The translations under genes and the position numbers were made by a program. From Gemmatimonadota bacterium (GTDB taxonomy: Bacteria; JAAXHH01), in NCBI GenBank assembly GCA_026706345.1, contig JAPOYX010000015.1, forward strand, positions 1 through 44,795: DNA of 44,795 bases, read 5' to 3'. Every line of letters starts with the position of its first letter. Within the stretch, counting starts at the first letter, position 1. Shown piece after piece: positions 1 through 8,394 of the stretch. The notes under the pieces were generated by a model. The model made no database searches. It saw only the letters and a program-made list of their open reading frames with translations, and was not told where the DNA came from.

Positions 1-2
1 CC

Positions 3-266
3 CTCGTGGTCTTCGACCAGGCGGGAAACCTCCTCTGGGGCACCAGTTTCTCGCACATCGTCCTAGTCCTGGGCGTGATCTGCGGCCTCGTGTACTTCTT
101 CTTTTCACTGGAACACAAGGGTATGCTGGGACGCGTCTCCCGGGCGGGCATCTGGGTGTTGATGGTGACCTTCGGCGCCGCCTTCGGGTACACGGTCATG
201 GCGCGCATATCCCTGCTCACCGGCAGAATGGAAGCCCTGGGCGCGTGGATCGGCACGATCTTCTAG
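3..266 (+). CDS. C-terminal fragment of an integral membrane protein (partial)
   Basis: The reading frame is open to the left edge of the window, so this is almost certainly the end of a longer gene; a GTG at 6 exists but has no visible ribosome site because the upstream sequence is missing. The 86 visible residues contain two clear hydrophobic segments, roughly residues 14-33 and 45-65, and a third short one at the C-terminus (GAWIGTIF). Short basic stretches (RVSRAG, LLTGR) lie between them. No family motif is recognisable in this fragment, so no function is proposed. It ends 168 bases before the next gene on the same strand. Confidence 0.55.
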   Translation, partial: LVVFDQAGNLLWGTSFSHIVLVLGVICGLVYFFFSLEHKGMLGRVSRAGIWVLMVTFGAAFGYTVMARISLLTGRMEALGAWIGTIF

Positions 267-434
267 CCGATGCCGTTCGATCGGCGATTCGTCTGCGCGA
301 TTTTCCGGGACGAGACCGATGTCGACGCCTATGATTTCTGTTGCGCACGGCCATGCCCCCCTGTTTCTTACAGAACCGTTCAATTCGGTCCCGGCGCGCT
401 CCGCCGGGAGAGGGCGCACACGCAAGGGAGTTTC

Positions 435-1412
435 ATGAAAGCCATTATTCCCGTCGCCGGCAGCGGCAGCCGATTGCGCCCGATCACGCTCGAAACCCCC
501 AAGGCCATGGTCCCCGTCGCGGGGAAGCCGGTACTCGAATACATCCTCGACCAGGTTGCGGGCCTGGGGATCCGCGAGGTCGTGCTGGTCATCTCCCCCT
601 CGGGAGACGCCATCCGCCGGTTCGTCGATCAGCGCGAAGACCTCGAAGCCCGGTACGTCGTGCAACAAGAGCCCCTTGGAATCGGCCACGCGGTGTACCA
701 GTGCCGGACTCTCGTGGATGACGCGCCCGTCCTGATCGTGCTGGGCGACGTCATCTACCTCTCGGATTACGCCTTCCTGGGCAGGAAACCGCCGGGCAAC
801 GCGATCGGCGTCAAAAAGGTCGCGGGGGACCTGAGCCGCTACGGACTGGTGGAAGTCGCGGGAGACCGCATCACTCGGCTGGTGGAAAAACCCGACCGTC
901 CGGTTTCAGATCTCGCGATCGCCGGGATCTACTATTTCTCCCGGGCCGCGCCGCTTATGGCGGGACTGGAAAGCCTGGTGCGATCCAGCCGGAAGACCCG
1001 TAACGAGTATCAACTGACGGACGCGTTGCAGTGGATGGTGGAACAGGGCGAGCACCTGTCGCCTTTCGAAGTCGACGACTGGTATGACTGCGGCACGCCG
1101 GACCGGCTGCTGGAGGCCAACAGGCGGCTCCTCGACCTGAACGGCGGGGCCTGCAGCATACCCGGCAGCGTGATCATCCCGCCCGTCGACATCGCGTCGG
1201 ACGCCCAGGTCCACCGGTCCGTCGTCGGTCCCCACGTCGCCGTCTCGTCCCGGGCCTCCATCGCGCGCACTATCGTCCGTGACGCCACCATCGGAACTCA
1301 CGCCCGGATCGAAAACTGCGATCTCCGGGGATCCATCGTCACGCCGCACGCCGTCCTGGCCGACCGGGTGCAACGGGAGACCGCCGGCGCGCACTGCGAG
1401 GTTTTCGTCTGA
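435..1412 (+). CDS. Sugar-nucleotide nucleotidyltransferase (NTP_transferase, RmlA/GlmU-like)
   Basis: Predicted to join a sugar-1-phosphate to an NTP, giving a nucleotide sugar and pyrophosphate in the cytoplasm. The protein (325 aa) opens with the family signature: a glycine-rich NTP loop (PVAGSGSRLRPIT, residues 6-18) followed by PKAMVPVAGKPVLEY. The middle carries LVLGDVIYL-like and VEKPDRP motifs of the same Rossmann-like domain. The last 80 or so residues (S-V-I-I-P-P-V-D-I onward) look like irregular hexapeptide repeats of a left-handed beta-helix. The frame is open upstream to 270, but ATG 435 is chosen because AAGGGAG sits just before it and homology begins there. The exact sugar cannot be told: glucose-1-phosphate thymidylyl-, uridylyl- and mannose guanylyltransferases share these motifs. 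metK follows after 69 bases. Confidence 0.85.
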   Translation: MKAIIPVAGSGSRLRPITLETPKAMVPVAGKPVLEYILDQVAGLGIREVVLVISPSGDAIRRFVDQREDLEARYVVQQEPLGIGHAVYQCRTLVDDAPVLIVLGDVIYLSDYAFLGRKPPGNAIGVKKVAGDLSRYGLVEVAGDRITRLVEKPDRPVSDLAIAGIYYFSRAAPLMAGLESLVRSSRKTRNEYQLTDALQWMVEQGEHLSPFEVDDWYDCGTPDRLLEANRRLLDLNGGACSIPGSVIIPPVDIASDAQVHRSVVGPHVAVSSRASIARTIVRDATIGTHARIENCDLRGSIVTPHAVLADRVQRETAGAHCEVFV

Positions 1413-1481
1413 CCGTACATCTGACCATATACCGGAATCGATCGTTTCCGATCCGCATGTAGTTCGTTAGGAGCATGACGC

Positions 1482-2624
1482 ATGACACCTGGTTACCTCT
1501 TTACTTCCGAATCCGTTACCGAAGGCCATCCCGACAAGGTCGCCGACCAGATTTCCGACGCCGTGCTGGACGCCGTCATCGAACAGGACCCCTATTCCCG
1601 CGTGGCCTGCGAGACTTTCGTCACCACGGGCCTGGTGCTCGTCGGCGGCGAAATCACGACGGCGGGTTCCGTGGACGTCCAGAGCGTGGCACGGGAGACG
1701 GTCAAGTCCATCGGATATACCGATGCGGGCTTCGGTCTGGACTGGGAATCCTGCGGCGTGATCGTCTCCCTCGACCAGCAGTCGGCCGATATCGCCATGG
1801 GCGTGGACCGGCAGGGCGCGGGCGACCAGGGCATGATGTTCGGCTACGCGACCGACGAGACCCCCGAAATGATGCCCCTGCCCATCACCCTGGCCCACAG
1901 GCTGACCAGGAACCTCGCGGCGATCCGGAAGAACGGCGTCGCGCCTTACCTGCGCCCGGACGGCAAATCCCAGGTCACGGTGGAATACGTGGATGGCCGT
2001 CCCGGCCGGATCGACACGGTGGTGATCGCCGCCCAGCACGATCCGGACGTCTCAAACGACCGGATCAGGGAGGATGTCGTCAACGAGGTGATCGCCCCCG
2101 CGCTGCCGGCGGAGCTGATCGATCCGGGCCGGATCAAGTACCACGTCAACGCGACCGGCCGTTTCGTCACCGGGGGGCCGCAGGGCGACGCCGGTCTGAC
2201 GGGCCGGAAGATCATCGTGGACACCTACGGCGGGTATTGCCGCCACGGCGGCGGCGCGTACTCGGGCAAGGACCCGACCAAGGTGGACCGCTCGGCTTCC
2301 TACGCCGCGCGCTACGTGGCCAAGAACGTCGTAGCCGCGGGGCTGGCCGGGAAATGCGAGATCCAGCTCGCCTACGTCATCGGCGTGGCCGAACCCGTCT
2401 CGGTAAACGTCAACACCTACGGCACCGGCACAGTCGAAGATCTGGAAATCACGCGCCTGATCCGCAAGCACTTCGACCTGACGCCCCAGGGAATCATCGA
2501 AAGCCTGGACCTGCGCCGGCCCATCTACGGTCCCACGGCGTCTTACGGCCACTTCGGCCGGAACGAGGCGGGTTTTACCTGGGAAAACTGCGACAAGGCG
2601 GAGGAACTCCGGAACCACGCCTGA
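1482..2624 (+). CDS. metK: S-adenosylmethionine synthetase
   Basis: Makes S-adenosylmethionine from methionine and ATP with release of phosphate and pyrophosphate. The 380-residue length is normal for bacterial MetK. HPDK at residues 16-19 supplies the ATP-contacting histidine and aspartate, [11 protein letters not shown] begins at 112 and is the first MetK signature, and [16 protein letters not shown] at 256-271 is the second, a glycine-rich loop with a phosphate-binding lysine. The start is an ATG preceded by TAGGAG; another ATG at 1475 is out of frame. It lies 69 bases after the nucleotidyltransferase and may be co-transcribed. The 69-base gap has no room for a SAM riboswitch. It converges on lptG with a hairpin between them. 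Confidence 0.97.
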   Translation: MTPGYLFTSESVTEGHPDKVADQISDAVLDAVIEQDPYSRVACETFVTTGLVLVGGEITTAGSVDVQSVARETVKSIGYTDAGFGLDWESCGVIVSLDQQSADIAMGVDRQGAGDQGMMFGYATDETPEMMPLPITLAHRLTRNLAAIRKNGVAPYLRPDGKSQVTVEYVDGRPGRIDTVVIAAQHDPDVSNDRIREDVVNEVIAPALPAELIDPGRIKYHVNATGRFVTGGPQGDAGLTGRKIIVDTYGGYCRHGGGAYSGKDPTKVDRSASYAARYVAKNVVAAGLAGKCEIQLAYVIGVAEPVSVNVNTYGTGTVEDLEITRLIRKHFDLTPQGIIESLDLRRPIYGPTASYGHFGRNEAGFTWENCDKAEELRNHA

Positions 2625-2646
2625 GCCGAATGGGGCTGCTCCGGCC

Positions 2647-2668
2647 GGTCAGCCTGGTCAGGCTGACC
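2647..2668. terminator. Perfect inverted repeat between convergent metK and lptG
   Basis: GGTCAGCCTG at 2647-2656 is followed after two bases by its exact reverse complement at 2659-2668. The hairpin lies 22 bases after the metK stop and 29 bases beyond the lptG stop, where a bidirectional terminator would be expected. There is no T tract on either side, so it may stall or protect transcripts rather than act as a classical intrinsic terminator. Confidence 0.4.
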
Positions 2669-2697
2669 AGCGAACGCGGTCCAGCCCAGCACCGGTC

Positions 2698-3780
2698 TCA
2701 TTTCGGCGCCCTGACCAGCAGGACAAGCGCCAGTAATCCGAACAGAGCATTGGCACCCCATGCCGCCGCCATGGGCGGCAGTAAGCCGGCGTGTCCGAAA
2801 GCTTGCGCAAAGCGCAGCAGCCCCCAGTAGACGAAACAGATCCCAATGCTCAGGGCGAATCCCACCGCTACGCCTCCGCGTCTCAGGTGGGAGGCCAGCG
2901 CGCCTCCCAGGAGCACGATGATCAGGCCCGCGGAGGGGAAGGCGATCTTCAGGTTGAGGTCCACCAGGTAGCCCTGCACGTCTCCTCCACCGCGCCGCAC
3001 GTTCTGTATCAACTGAGCGAGTTCGCCGTAGCTCATCTCTTCCGGGCGCTTTTGTCCTCGTAGAAAGTCCTCCGGCGTTTCCGCCCATCCGTCGGGTTCC
3101 AACGAGGCGAATGAGGTGAATCCGGATAGGCCGCCTCCGATCTGAAACCGTCGTTCCACTCCGTTGGAAAGCAGCCATCGCCCGTCCGTCCAGGCGGCGC
3201 TTTCCGCCGTCAGCACGCTGGAAACAGAGCCGCCTCGGAACTCGGTGACGCATATTCCGGTGCCTTCCGCGCTGTGTCCGTCGAATACGCGCATGTAGAA
3301 CTGTCGTCCACCCTCTCCCCTGAAATACACGTCGTACCGGACGTGCTGTCCTTCGCCACCCTGCATGTCCACGTGTTCCGATTGGATTTCCGCCCTTTTC
3401 ATACTCGTATGGGGCACGAGCCATTCACCGGCCCAGAACAGGCACGCACTGATCACGGCGCTCACGAGGAGCAGGGGCCGCAGCAGCCGGTACAGACTCA
3501 GTCCCGACGCTTTCATGGCCGTCAATTCGCCCAGCCTGGTCAGCTGGCCGAAGGTATAGAGGCTGGCGAGCAGCAGACTGACGGGAATTGTGAGTACGAA
3601 GATATAGGGCAGGTAATAGACGTAATAGAGCGCGATGTATCCCGGCGCTACGTTGCGGTCCAGGAAACGGTCCAGCTGCTCGATGAGATCGACGACAAAG
3701 AAAATGCTGACGAAGGCGACCAGGCTGACGGCGATCGCGGTCATGAACAGGCGGAGCACGTACCGGGTGATCAGGGACAT
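2698..3780 (-). CDS. lptG: LPS export ABC transporter permease LptG (YjgP/YjgQ family)
   Basis: Inner-membrane permease that, with LptF and the LptB ATPase, pulls lipopolysaccharide out of the membrane toward the LptA/C bridge. At 360 aa the length is typical. It has the family plan: an N-terminal membrane segment (residues 10-32), a second and third around 55-120 that include the cytoplasmic coupling sequence LGELTAMKASGLSLYRLL, a periplasmic beta-jellyroll region, and three C-terminal membrane segments (GLIIVLLGGALASH onward). The start ATG has AAAGGAT about 10 bases upstream. It lies 37 bases downstream of lptF on the same strand. LptG is chosen over LptF from its position and shorter form; both belong to one family. 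Confidence 0.88.
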   Translation of the reverse strand: MSLITRYVLRLFMTAIAVSLVAFVSIFFVVDLIEQLDRFLDRNVAPGYIALYYVYYLPYIFVLTIPVSLLLASLYTFGQLTRLGELTAMKASGLSLYRLLRPLLLVSAVISACLFWAGEWLVPHTSMKRAEIQSEHVDMQGGEGQHVRYDVYFRGEGGRQFYMRVFDGHSAEGTGICVTEFRGGSVSSVLTAESAAWTDGRWLLSNGVERRFQIGGGLSGFTSFASLEPDGWAETPEDFLRGQKRPEEMSYGELAQLIQNVRRGGGDVQGYLVDLNLKIAFPSAGLIIVLLGGALASHLRRGGVAVGFALSIGICFVYWGLLRFAQAFGHAGLLPPMAAAWGANALFGLLALVLLVRAPK

Positions 3781-3817
3781 GAAACGGCAATCCTTTGATG
3801 ATTAGGAGGCATATTCG

Positions 3818-5044
3818 TCAGACGCGGTCTCTCCCGACAATCCAGACCAGGAAGGCTCCGGGCACGCCGATGACGATATTCGCCGCCCACATCGCCCAGA
3901 CCGGATCGAACAGGTCGCGGTCCGCCAGTTCTTCACCGCCGAGCAGACATGCCCAGTAGAGCAGGAAGAAGCACAGGCTGACGCCGACGCTCACACCCAT
4001 GCCGCTCCGGCGGATACGCACACCCAGCGGTGCGCCGATCAGCACGAAGACGAGACACGCCGCCGAAATGGCGTACTTCTTGTGGATTTCCACGATATAG
4101 CTGTTCTTCTGGCGCTGCTTCAGCGAGATCGTCCGCTGCGCCTTGGCCCTGGCTGCTTCGATGGAATCCGTCTTCGCCTCCGAGGGGACCGGTCCGGGTT
4201 CAAGATTCGCCGCGACCTCGTCGATCTCCCGTTGCCAGTCATCGATCTTCTCACGCATCATTTCGATGTTCAACTCGCGGTCGCCCCGGGTTCCCGCCTC
4301 CGACCGCTGCACGCCGCTCGGCGTGGTGCGAATCGAAAACCGCTGCCGCTCGAAGACTTCTTTGAAATAGCGCCCCGAAGCTTCGTTCTGTTGCAGCAGT
4401 TCCCCGTCGTAAAGCATGAGATCGAGCCGGCTGCCCGTCTCGTTGACGTGAAATACACCCGACTTCGCCGTCATGAGGCGCGGGTAGCGCATGTTCTCCG
4501 TCTCGTAGATGGTAATACGGGAAATCTCGTTGTTTCTCGGATTGACCCGGTCGATCAAGATACTGTATCCCGGAATGTCCTTCATGAATATGCCCCCGGT
4601 GAAGAGCAACGTGGGCCGCGCCCGGTGGATATCGTTCATGAGTGACCGCGCCCGGTAATTGGCTTCGGGCAGTATGACGTCCATGAAGTACAGATGGCAG
4701 GTCCCCAGAAGGATTCCCGACACCAGGACCGGTGAGACCATCTGGAAGAAACTGACGCCTCCCGCCTTGAACGCCGTGACTTCGTTATCGGCCGAAAGGC
4801 GGCCGAAGGCCATGAGCGTGGCGACCAGTACGGACATGGGAATCGAAACGGCGACGATCCAGGCCAAGTTGAGCACAAACACCTCGAGCACGATAAACAG
4901 GTCGAGGTTCTTTCCGATGATGAGGTCGGCAATCTGGAATATGATGTCCATCACGAGGATGAACGTGATGATCACGAAGGCAAACAGAAATGGCCCGATA
5001 TGCGCTCTTAAAACGTATCGGTAGAGGTGAACCGGGAGGGTCAT
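3818..5044 (-). CDS. lptF: LPS export ABC transporter permease LptF (YjgP/YjgQ family)
   Basis: Partner permease of LptG in the lipopolysaccharide exporter. The protein has 408 residues, with N-terminal membrane segments (about 15-38, 55-80, 100-120), the coupling motif LSADNEVTAFKAGGVSFFQM, a long periplasmic section and three C-terminal membrane helices. A charged, helix-prone insert (about residues 260-310, rich in Glu, Lys and Arg) precedes the C-terminal helices. This is common in LptF of non-proteobacterial diderms. The pair lptF-lptG without lptB or lptA here suggests the ATPase and bridge are encoded elsewhere. A minus-strand promoter candidate lies about 115 bases upstream. Confidence 0.88.
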   Translation of the reverse strand: MTLPVHLYRYVLRAHIGPFLFAFVIITFILVMDIIFQIADLIIGKNLDLFIVLEVFVLNLAWIVAVSIPMSVLVATLMAFGRLSADNEVTAFKAGGVSFFQMVSPVLVSGILLGTCHLYFMDVILPEANYRARSLMNDIHRARPTLLFTGGIFMKDIPGYSILIDRVNPRNNEISRITIYETENMRYPRLMTAKSGVFHVNETGSRLDLMLYDGELLQQNEASGRYFKEVFERQRFSIRTTPSGVQRSEAGTRGDRELNIEMMREKIDDWQREIDEVAANLEPGPVPSEAKTDSIEAARAKAQRTISLKQRQKNSYIVEIHKKYAISAACLVFVLIGAPLGVRIRRSGMGVSVGVSLCFFLLYWACLLGGEELADRDLFDPVWAMWAANIVIGVPGAFLVWIVGRDRV

Positions 5045-5160
5045 GGGCCAATCCGGCGGATAACGGACCGGGCGGGGCGTTCCGGCGGGTCCGATTACGG
5101 GTCCCGTCGACGAAAGTTCGATGTTTTCTACGATGTTTTCAAGGGCCCCTCGACTAACGG

Positions 5161-5190
5161 AATATACCGCGCGGCATCAAGGTGAGGCAA
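5161..5190 (-). promoter_or_regulatory. Candidate minus-strand promoter for lptFG
   Basis: On the minus strand TTGCCT (5185-5190) is followed by 18 bases and then TATATT (5161-5166). The 10 bases after the -10 box, CCGTTAGTCG, are nearly identical to those after an equally spaced candidate at 17941-17970, which lies upstream of another minus-strand gene. The -35 box is only a moderate match, so this rests partly on the shared layout. Confidence 0.4.
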
Positions 5191-5236
5191 GCTGTTTTGT
5201 CCTGCGCGACAGTCCGGATATACAGGGTGAATTCGC

Positions 5237-5265
5237 TTGACTTGCCATACGTACCGCGCTATACT
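5237..5265 (+). promoter_or_regulatory. Sigma-70-type promoter of ssb
   Basis: TTGACT (5237-5242), a 17-base spacer and TATACT (5260-5265) give a near-consensus housekeeping promoter. The expected start of transcription is near 5272, about 27 bases before the ssb ATG, leaving just enough leader for the AAGGAG ribosome site at 5285-5290. Confidence 0.75.
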
Positions 5266-5298
5266 CATTTCTACCATTTTCTATAAGGAGTAACCTTG

Positions 5299-5739
5299 AT
5301 GGCCAGTTTAAACAAAGTCATACTTATCGGCAATCTGGGCGCGGACCCCGAGTTGAGGTACACGCCTTCCGGCCGGGCCGTGGTCAACTTCCGCATGGCC
5401 ACCACGCGCCAGTGGAACACGCAGGACGGAGAACGGCGGGAAGAAACGGAATGGCACCGGATCGTAGCGTTTTCGAAACTGGCGGAGATCTGCGGCCAAT
5501 ATCTTAAGAAAGGCGCTCCGGTGTATGTTGAAGGGCGGCTTCAAACCCGTTCCTGGGAGGACCAGAACGGGATGAAACGATACACGACCGAGATCGTGGC
5601 GAACGAGATGCAAATGCTGAGTGCCCGCCAGCAGAATGAACCTGCATCCGACGTGCCGCCCGGAGGAATCGGCAGTACGGTGCCGGAAGCGCCGCCTTCC
5701 GCGCCGGCGTCCGAGGCCGACGACGACCTCCCGTTTTGA
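5299..5739 (+). CDS. ssb: Single-stranded DNA-binding protein
   Basis: Binds and protects single-stranded DNA in replication, repair and recombination. The 146-residue protein has one N-terminal OB fold, recognisable from [17 protein letters not shown] at the start, then [14 protein letters not shown] and [10 protein letters not shown] low-complexity Pro/Ala/Glu linker leads to the acidic tip DDDLPF, the protein-docking tail of bacterial SSBs. ATG 5299 is preferred to the TTG three bases earlier because it lies 8 bases after AAGGAG. The neighbours are not the usual rpsF/rpsR pair, and the gene has its own strong promoter. Confidence 0.96.
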   Translation: MASLNKVILIGNLGADPELRYTPSGRAVVNFRMATTRQWNTQDGERREETEWHRIVAFSKLAEICGQYLKKGAPVYVEGRLQTRSWEDQNGMKRYTTEIVANEMQMLSARQQNEPASDVPPGGIGSTVPEAPPSAPASEADDDLPF

Positions 5740-5808
5740 TTCCATTCGAGGTATAGTCCGTTCTTCGCACCGGTCGGTCCTTTCCACGTGGGCCTGTAGT
5801 GAGAACCC

Positions 5809-6507
5809 ATGACCGTTAGACTTAGCGGCAACGGGCTTCCTCGAATAACAATTCTGATTGCCCGGCAGGAACCCGTCGCACCGCTGATCAGATGGTTGAG
5901 CGGCGCAGGTTACCCGTTAACGGAACTGCATTACACCGCTGTTGAAGACCTCCACGCGCGTATTCCCGAATCGGATGTCCTGCTCGTCCATACTGACCGT
6001 CCAAGATCGGACATCCCTTTTGTGATGGACGAGTTGCAGTCGAGGCAGTTCCGGCAGGCCCCCGGAGTGATCGTCCTGACCGGCTGTGACGCCGTCGGTG
6101 ATCTCGACGTCACCCGGGGGATCGACGATTTCATATGCGCGCCATACAATCTCCGCGAGTTCGATCTCCGCATCAAGAACGTCCTCTGGCGCCGTCATAG
6201 CGTGCAGATTCAGGATATGATCGCCTGGGGCGACCTGCTGATCAATCTGGGCAACTACGAGGTTACGATCCGGGGCAAGGCGATCGACCTCACGCTCAAG
6301 GAATACGAGCTGCTCAAACACCTGGCCCGGCACCGGGGACGGGTGTTCACGCGGGATGAACTGCTGACCGCCGTCTGGGGATACGATTACTTCAGCGGTA
6401 CGAGGACCGTGGACGTGCACGTGAGGCGGCTGCGAATGAAGATCGAGCGCCACGGGGTGCATATCATCACGACCGTCCGGGGCGTCGGATACAAGTTCGG
6501 TGACTGA
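5809..6507 (+). CDS. OmpR/PhoB-type response regulator with a degenerate receiver
   Basis: DNA-binding regulator of 232 aa. The C-terminal half (about 136-232) is a canonical OmpR winged helix: LTLKEYELLKHLARHRGRVF, then TRDELLTAVWG, TVDVHVRRLRMKIE and the wing TVRGVGYKF. The N-terminal half keeps the receiver fold but not its chemistry. The acidic pair after strand 1 is Arg19-Gln20, the phospho-acceptor position is His61 (LLVHTDRP), and the lysine before the conserved proline is Ala111 (CAPY). Thr91 remains. It is therefore probably a phosphorylation-independent pseudo-receiver regulator. No histidine kinase is adjacent. Its stop is one base before the start of the TPR lipoprotein gene, which suggests joint expression. 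The DNA target is unknown. Confidence 0.88.
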   Translation: MTVRLSGNGLPRITILIARQEPVAPLIRWLSGAGYPLTELHYTAVEDLHARIPESDVLLVHTDRPRSDIPFVMDELQSRQFRQAPGVIVLTGCDAVGDLDVTRGIDDFICAPYNLREFDLRIKNVLWRRHSVQIQDMIAWGDLLINLGNYEVTIRGKAIDLTLKEYELLKHLARHRGRVFTRDELLTAVWGYDYFSGTRTVDVHVRRLRMKIERHGVHIITTVRGVGYKFGD

Positions 6508-6508
6508 C

Positions 6509-8251
6509 ATGCGCAAAACCTCATCGATCCTACTTGCTTTCGCGTGCGTGGTTTTCGGGTGCGCGTACTACAATACCTTTTACAACGCCAAGAAGGCGTT
6601 CAAGGAAGGGGAGCGTATACGTCTCAACCAGCAGACACCCGATGGCAGCATACACCCGATGGCCGTTGACTCCTACGAACTCGCGATCGAAAATGCGGGC
6701 CTTGTCCTGCGGGATCATCCCGGAAGCTCCCTGGTCGATGACGCGCTGGTTTTGATCGGCGACGCCCGGGCGATCCAGGGCCAGCACCTTCAGGCTATCA
6801 AACGGTATGAGCAAGTCCTCAGGCTGTTCCCCGACAGCGAGTTCGTTGCGCACTGTCTTTTTTCGCTGGGCAGAAGCCACTTCGAAGCAGGCAATCCCGT
6901 CCAGGCTGATGAACTGCTGGACCGTTTCATCCGGGAATACCCCGGCAGCGACCAGTCTCCCGACGCCTTCCTGCTCAGCGGTGAGATCGCCTTCGACGGC
7001 GGACGGTACGAGGAGGCCGTCACGCGTTTCGAAGTCTTTCTTACGACATATCCCGGTAACGATCGCGAGGCGGAGGCCCTGTTCTACATCGCGCGGTCCA
7101 GCCTCGAAATGAATCGTTTCGAAGGCGCGCGGGACCTTTTCGCGCGGGTCATCGGGCAGGCCCGCACGAAGACGTTGAGATACCGGGCGGGATTCATGAC
7201 GGGTGAGAGCCTTCGCCGCGAGGGCGAACATGACGCCGCGCTCGAGGTGTTCGAATCGTTGCTGGAACAGCGCGATTACGCCCGATACCGCCCCGAAGTC
7301 ATGCTGGCCATGGCCGAGTGCCAGGCTGGCCTGGGCGGCGTTGAAGGAGCCGTATCCCGCTACGTAACCATAATATCCGAATTCGAAACCGACCGCGATT
7401 ACGACGAGGAAGTATCGCAGGCCATGTACGAACTCGCCGAACTGTACAGAAACACCGGCAGGCTGGAATACGCGGAGCGGCATTACGCGGACGCGCTCCG
7501 CAAGAGTCCCCGGGAATACTGGGTGGGTAAAGAAGCGGAAAGTAAAAACTTTGCCATACGCGAGTTGCGTCGCTTAAACGGAAATCTGGACAATCTGTTG
7601 AACGCGCTGGCCGCGACGAAGGCGCGTGAAAACGATGGTCCGAACCATGCTTCGAATGTGGCGAGGCTCACGGAGAACGTGGCCGGGATTCGTTTTCAAC
7701 TGGCCGAGCACTACCTGTTCCAACTGGACATGGCCGATTCCGCGTTGAGTCGGTATCGTTCCATCGAAAACGAATCGGGCGACCCCTCCCTGGCCGCCAA
7801 GGCGGCCTTCGCAAGAGCCTGGGTCCTTGACGAAGTGATGGATGACCCGGCGCGGGCGAACGCCGTTTACGATACCATTGCGGAGCGGTACGCCGGGACG
7901 GATCACGCCGTGGAAGCGGCAATTATTCGTTCAAAACCGATCGAAGGCGAGCTTCCCGAGGAGAGGTTGTTTTCCGAGGCGGAGCGGTTGCTGTTCGAAG
8001 CGGATCGGCCCGACTCCGCACGCGGACTGTACGAACAGGTCCTCCATCGTTATCCGGACGGGGAATTCGCGCCGCGGGCGCTCTATGCCCTGGGCTGGCT
8101 CGCCGAGACGCGTTTCGGCGACCCGGAGACGGCACTCAAACGCTACAGGGATATCGTGGGCCGCTATCCCGGGTCGGACCAGGCGAAGTCGGTCCACGAC
8201 AAGATTCGCCTCATGGAAGAACTGCGCCAGGACACGGGACCCGACAAATGA
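6509..8251 (+). CDS. Tetratricopeptide-repeat lipoprotein
   Basis: Predicted outer-envelope lipoprotein of 580 aa. The first 17 residues form a lipoprotein signal (basic MRKT, hydrophobic core, VFG) ending before Cys18, the lipidation site. The mature start, C-A-Y-Y-N-T-F-Y-N-A-K-K, matches a class of TPR lipoproteins seen in FCB-related bacteria. The rest is helical TPR repeats of the YbgF/BamD style: several copies of A-x-x-x-Y-x-x-x-L-x-x-x-P-x-S/G, for example FPDSEF, YPGSDQS, YPGNDREA, YPDGEFAP and YPGSDQAK. Such repeats hold protein partners, often in envelope assembly. ATG 6509 is chosen over GTG 6500 because it starts the signal peptide. The pairing with the preceding regulator is unexplained. 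Confidence 0.8.
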   Translation: MRKTSSILLAFACVVFGCAYYNTFYNAKKAFKEGERIRLNQQTPDGSIHPMAVDSYELAIENAGLVLRDHPGSSLVDDALVLIGDARAIQGQHLQAIKRYEQVLRLFPDSEFVAHCLFSLGRSHFEAGNPVQADELLDRFIREYPGSDQSPDAFLLSGEIAFDGGRYEEAVTRFEVFLTTYPGNDREAEALFYIARSSLEMNRFEGARDLFARVIGQARTKTLRYRAGFMTGESLRREGEHDAALEVFESLLEQRDYARYRPEVMLAMAECQAGLGGVEGAVSRYVTIISEFETDRDYDEEVSQAMYELAELYRNTGRLEYAERHYADALRKSPREYWVGKEAESKNFAIRELRRLNGNLDNLLNALAATKARENDGPNHASNVARLTENVAGIRFQLAEHYLFQLDMADSALSRYRSIENESGDPSLAAKAAFARAWVLDEVMDDPARANAVYDTIAERYAGTDHAVEAAIIRSKPIEGELPEERLFSEAERLLFEADRPDSARGLYEQVLHRYPDGEFAPRALYALGWLAETRFGDPETALKRYRDIVGRYPGSDQAKSVHDKIRLMEELRQDTGPDK

Positions 8252-8255
8252 TGCG

Positions 8256-8284
8256 TTGACTTCCGGCCCCGTTGGCTGTATCGT
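8256..8284 (+). promoter_or_regulatory. Candidate promoter of the pyrKDF operon
   Basis: TTGACT (8256-8261), a 17-base spacer and TATCGT (8279-8284) lie in the 143-base gap before pyrK. The -35 box is good and the -10 box matches consensus at four of six bases. The leader would be about 100 bases long; I see no attenuator hairpin with a T tract in it. Confidence 0.4.
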
Positions 8285-8394
8285 AGTGGAGCGAAAGCTG
8301 GAAGGCCATGCGACCCGGAACGTCGCGGTACCGGACTGACTGACCCGCGGTTTCCGGATGTGAACCGAATCCCGTCCGCCTCACAGCAGCGAGC

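Noticed and set aside
1413-1481. SAM riboswitch before metK
   Set aside because: Only 69 bases are available and no multi-helix aptamer pattern is visible.
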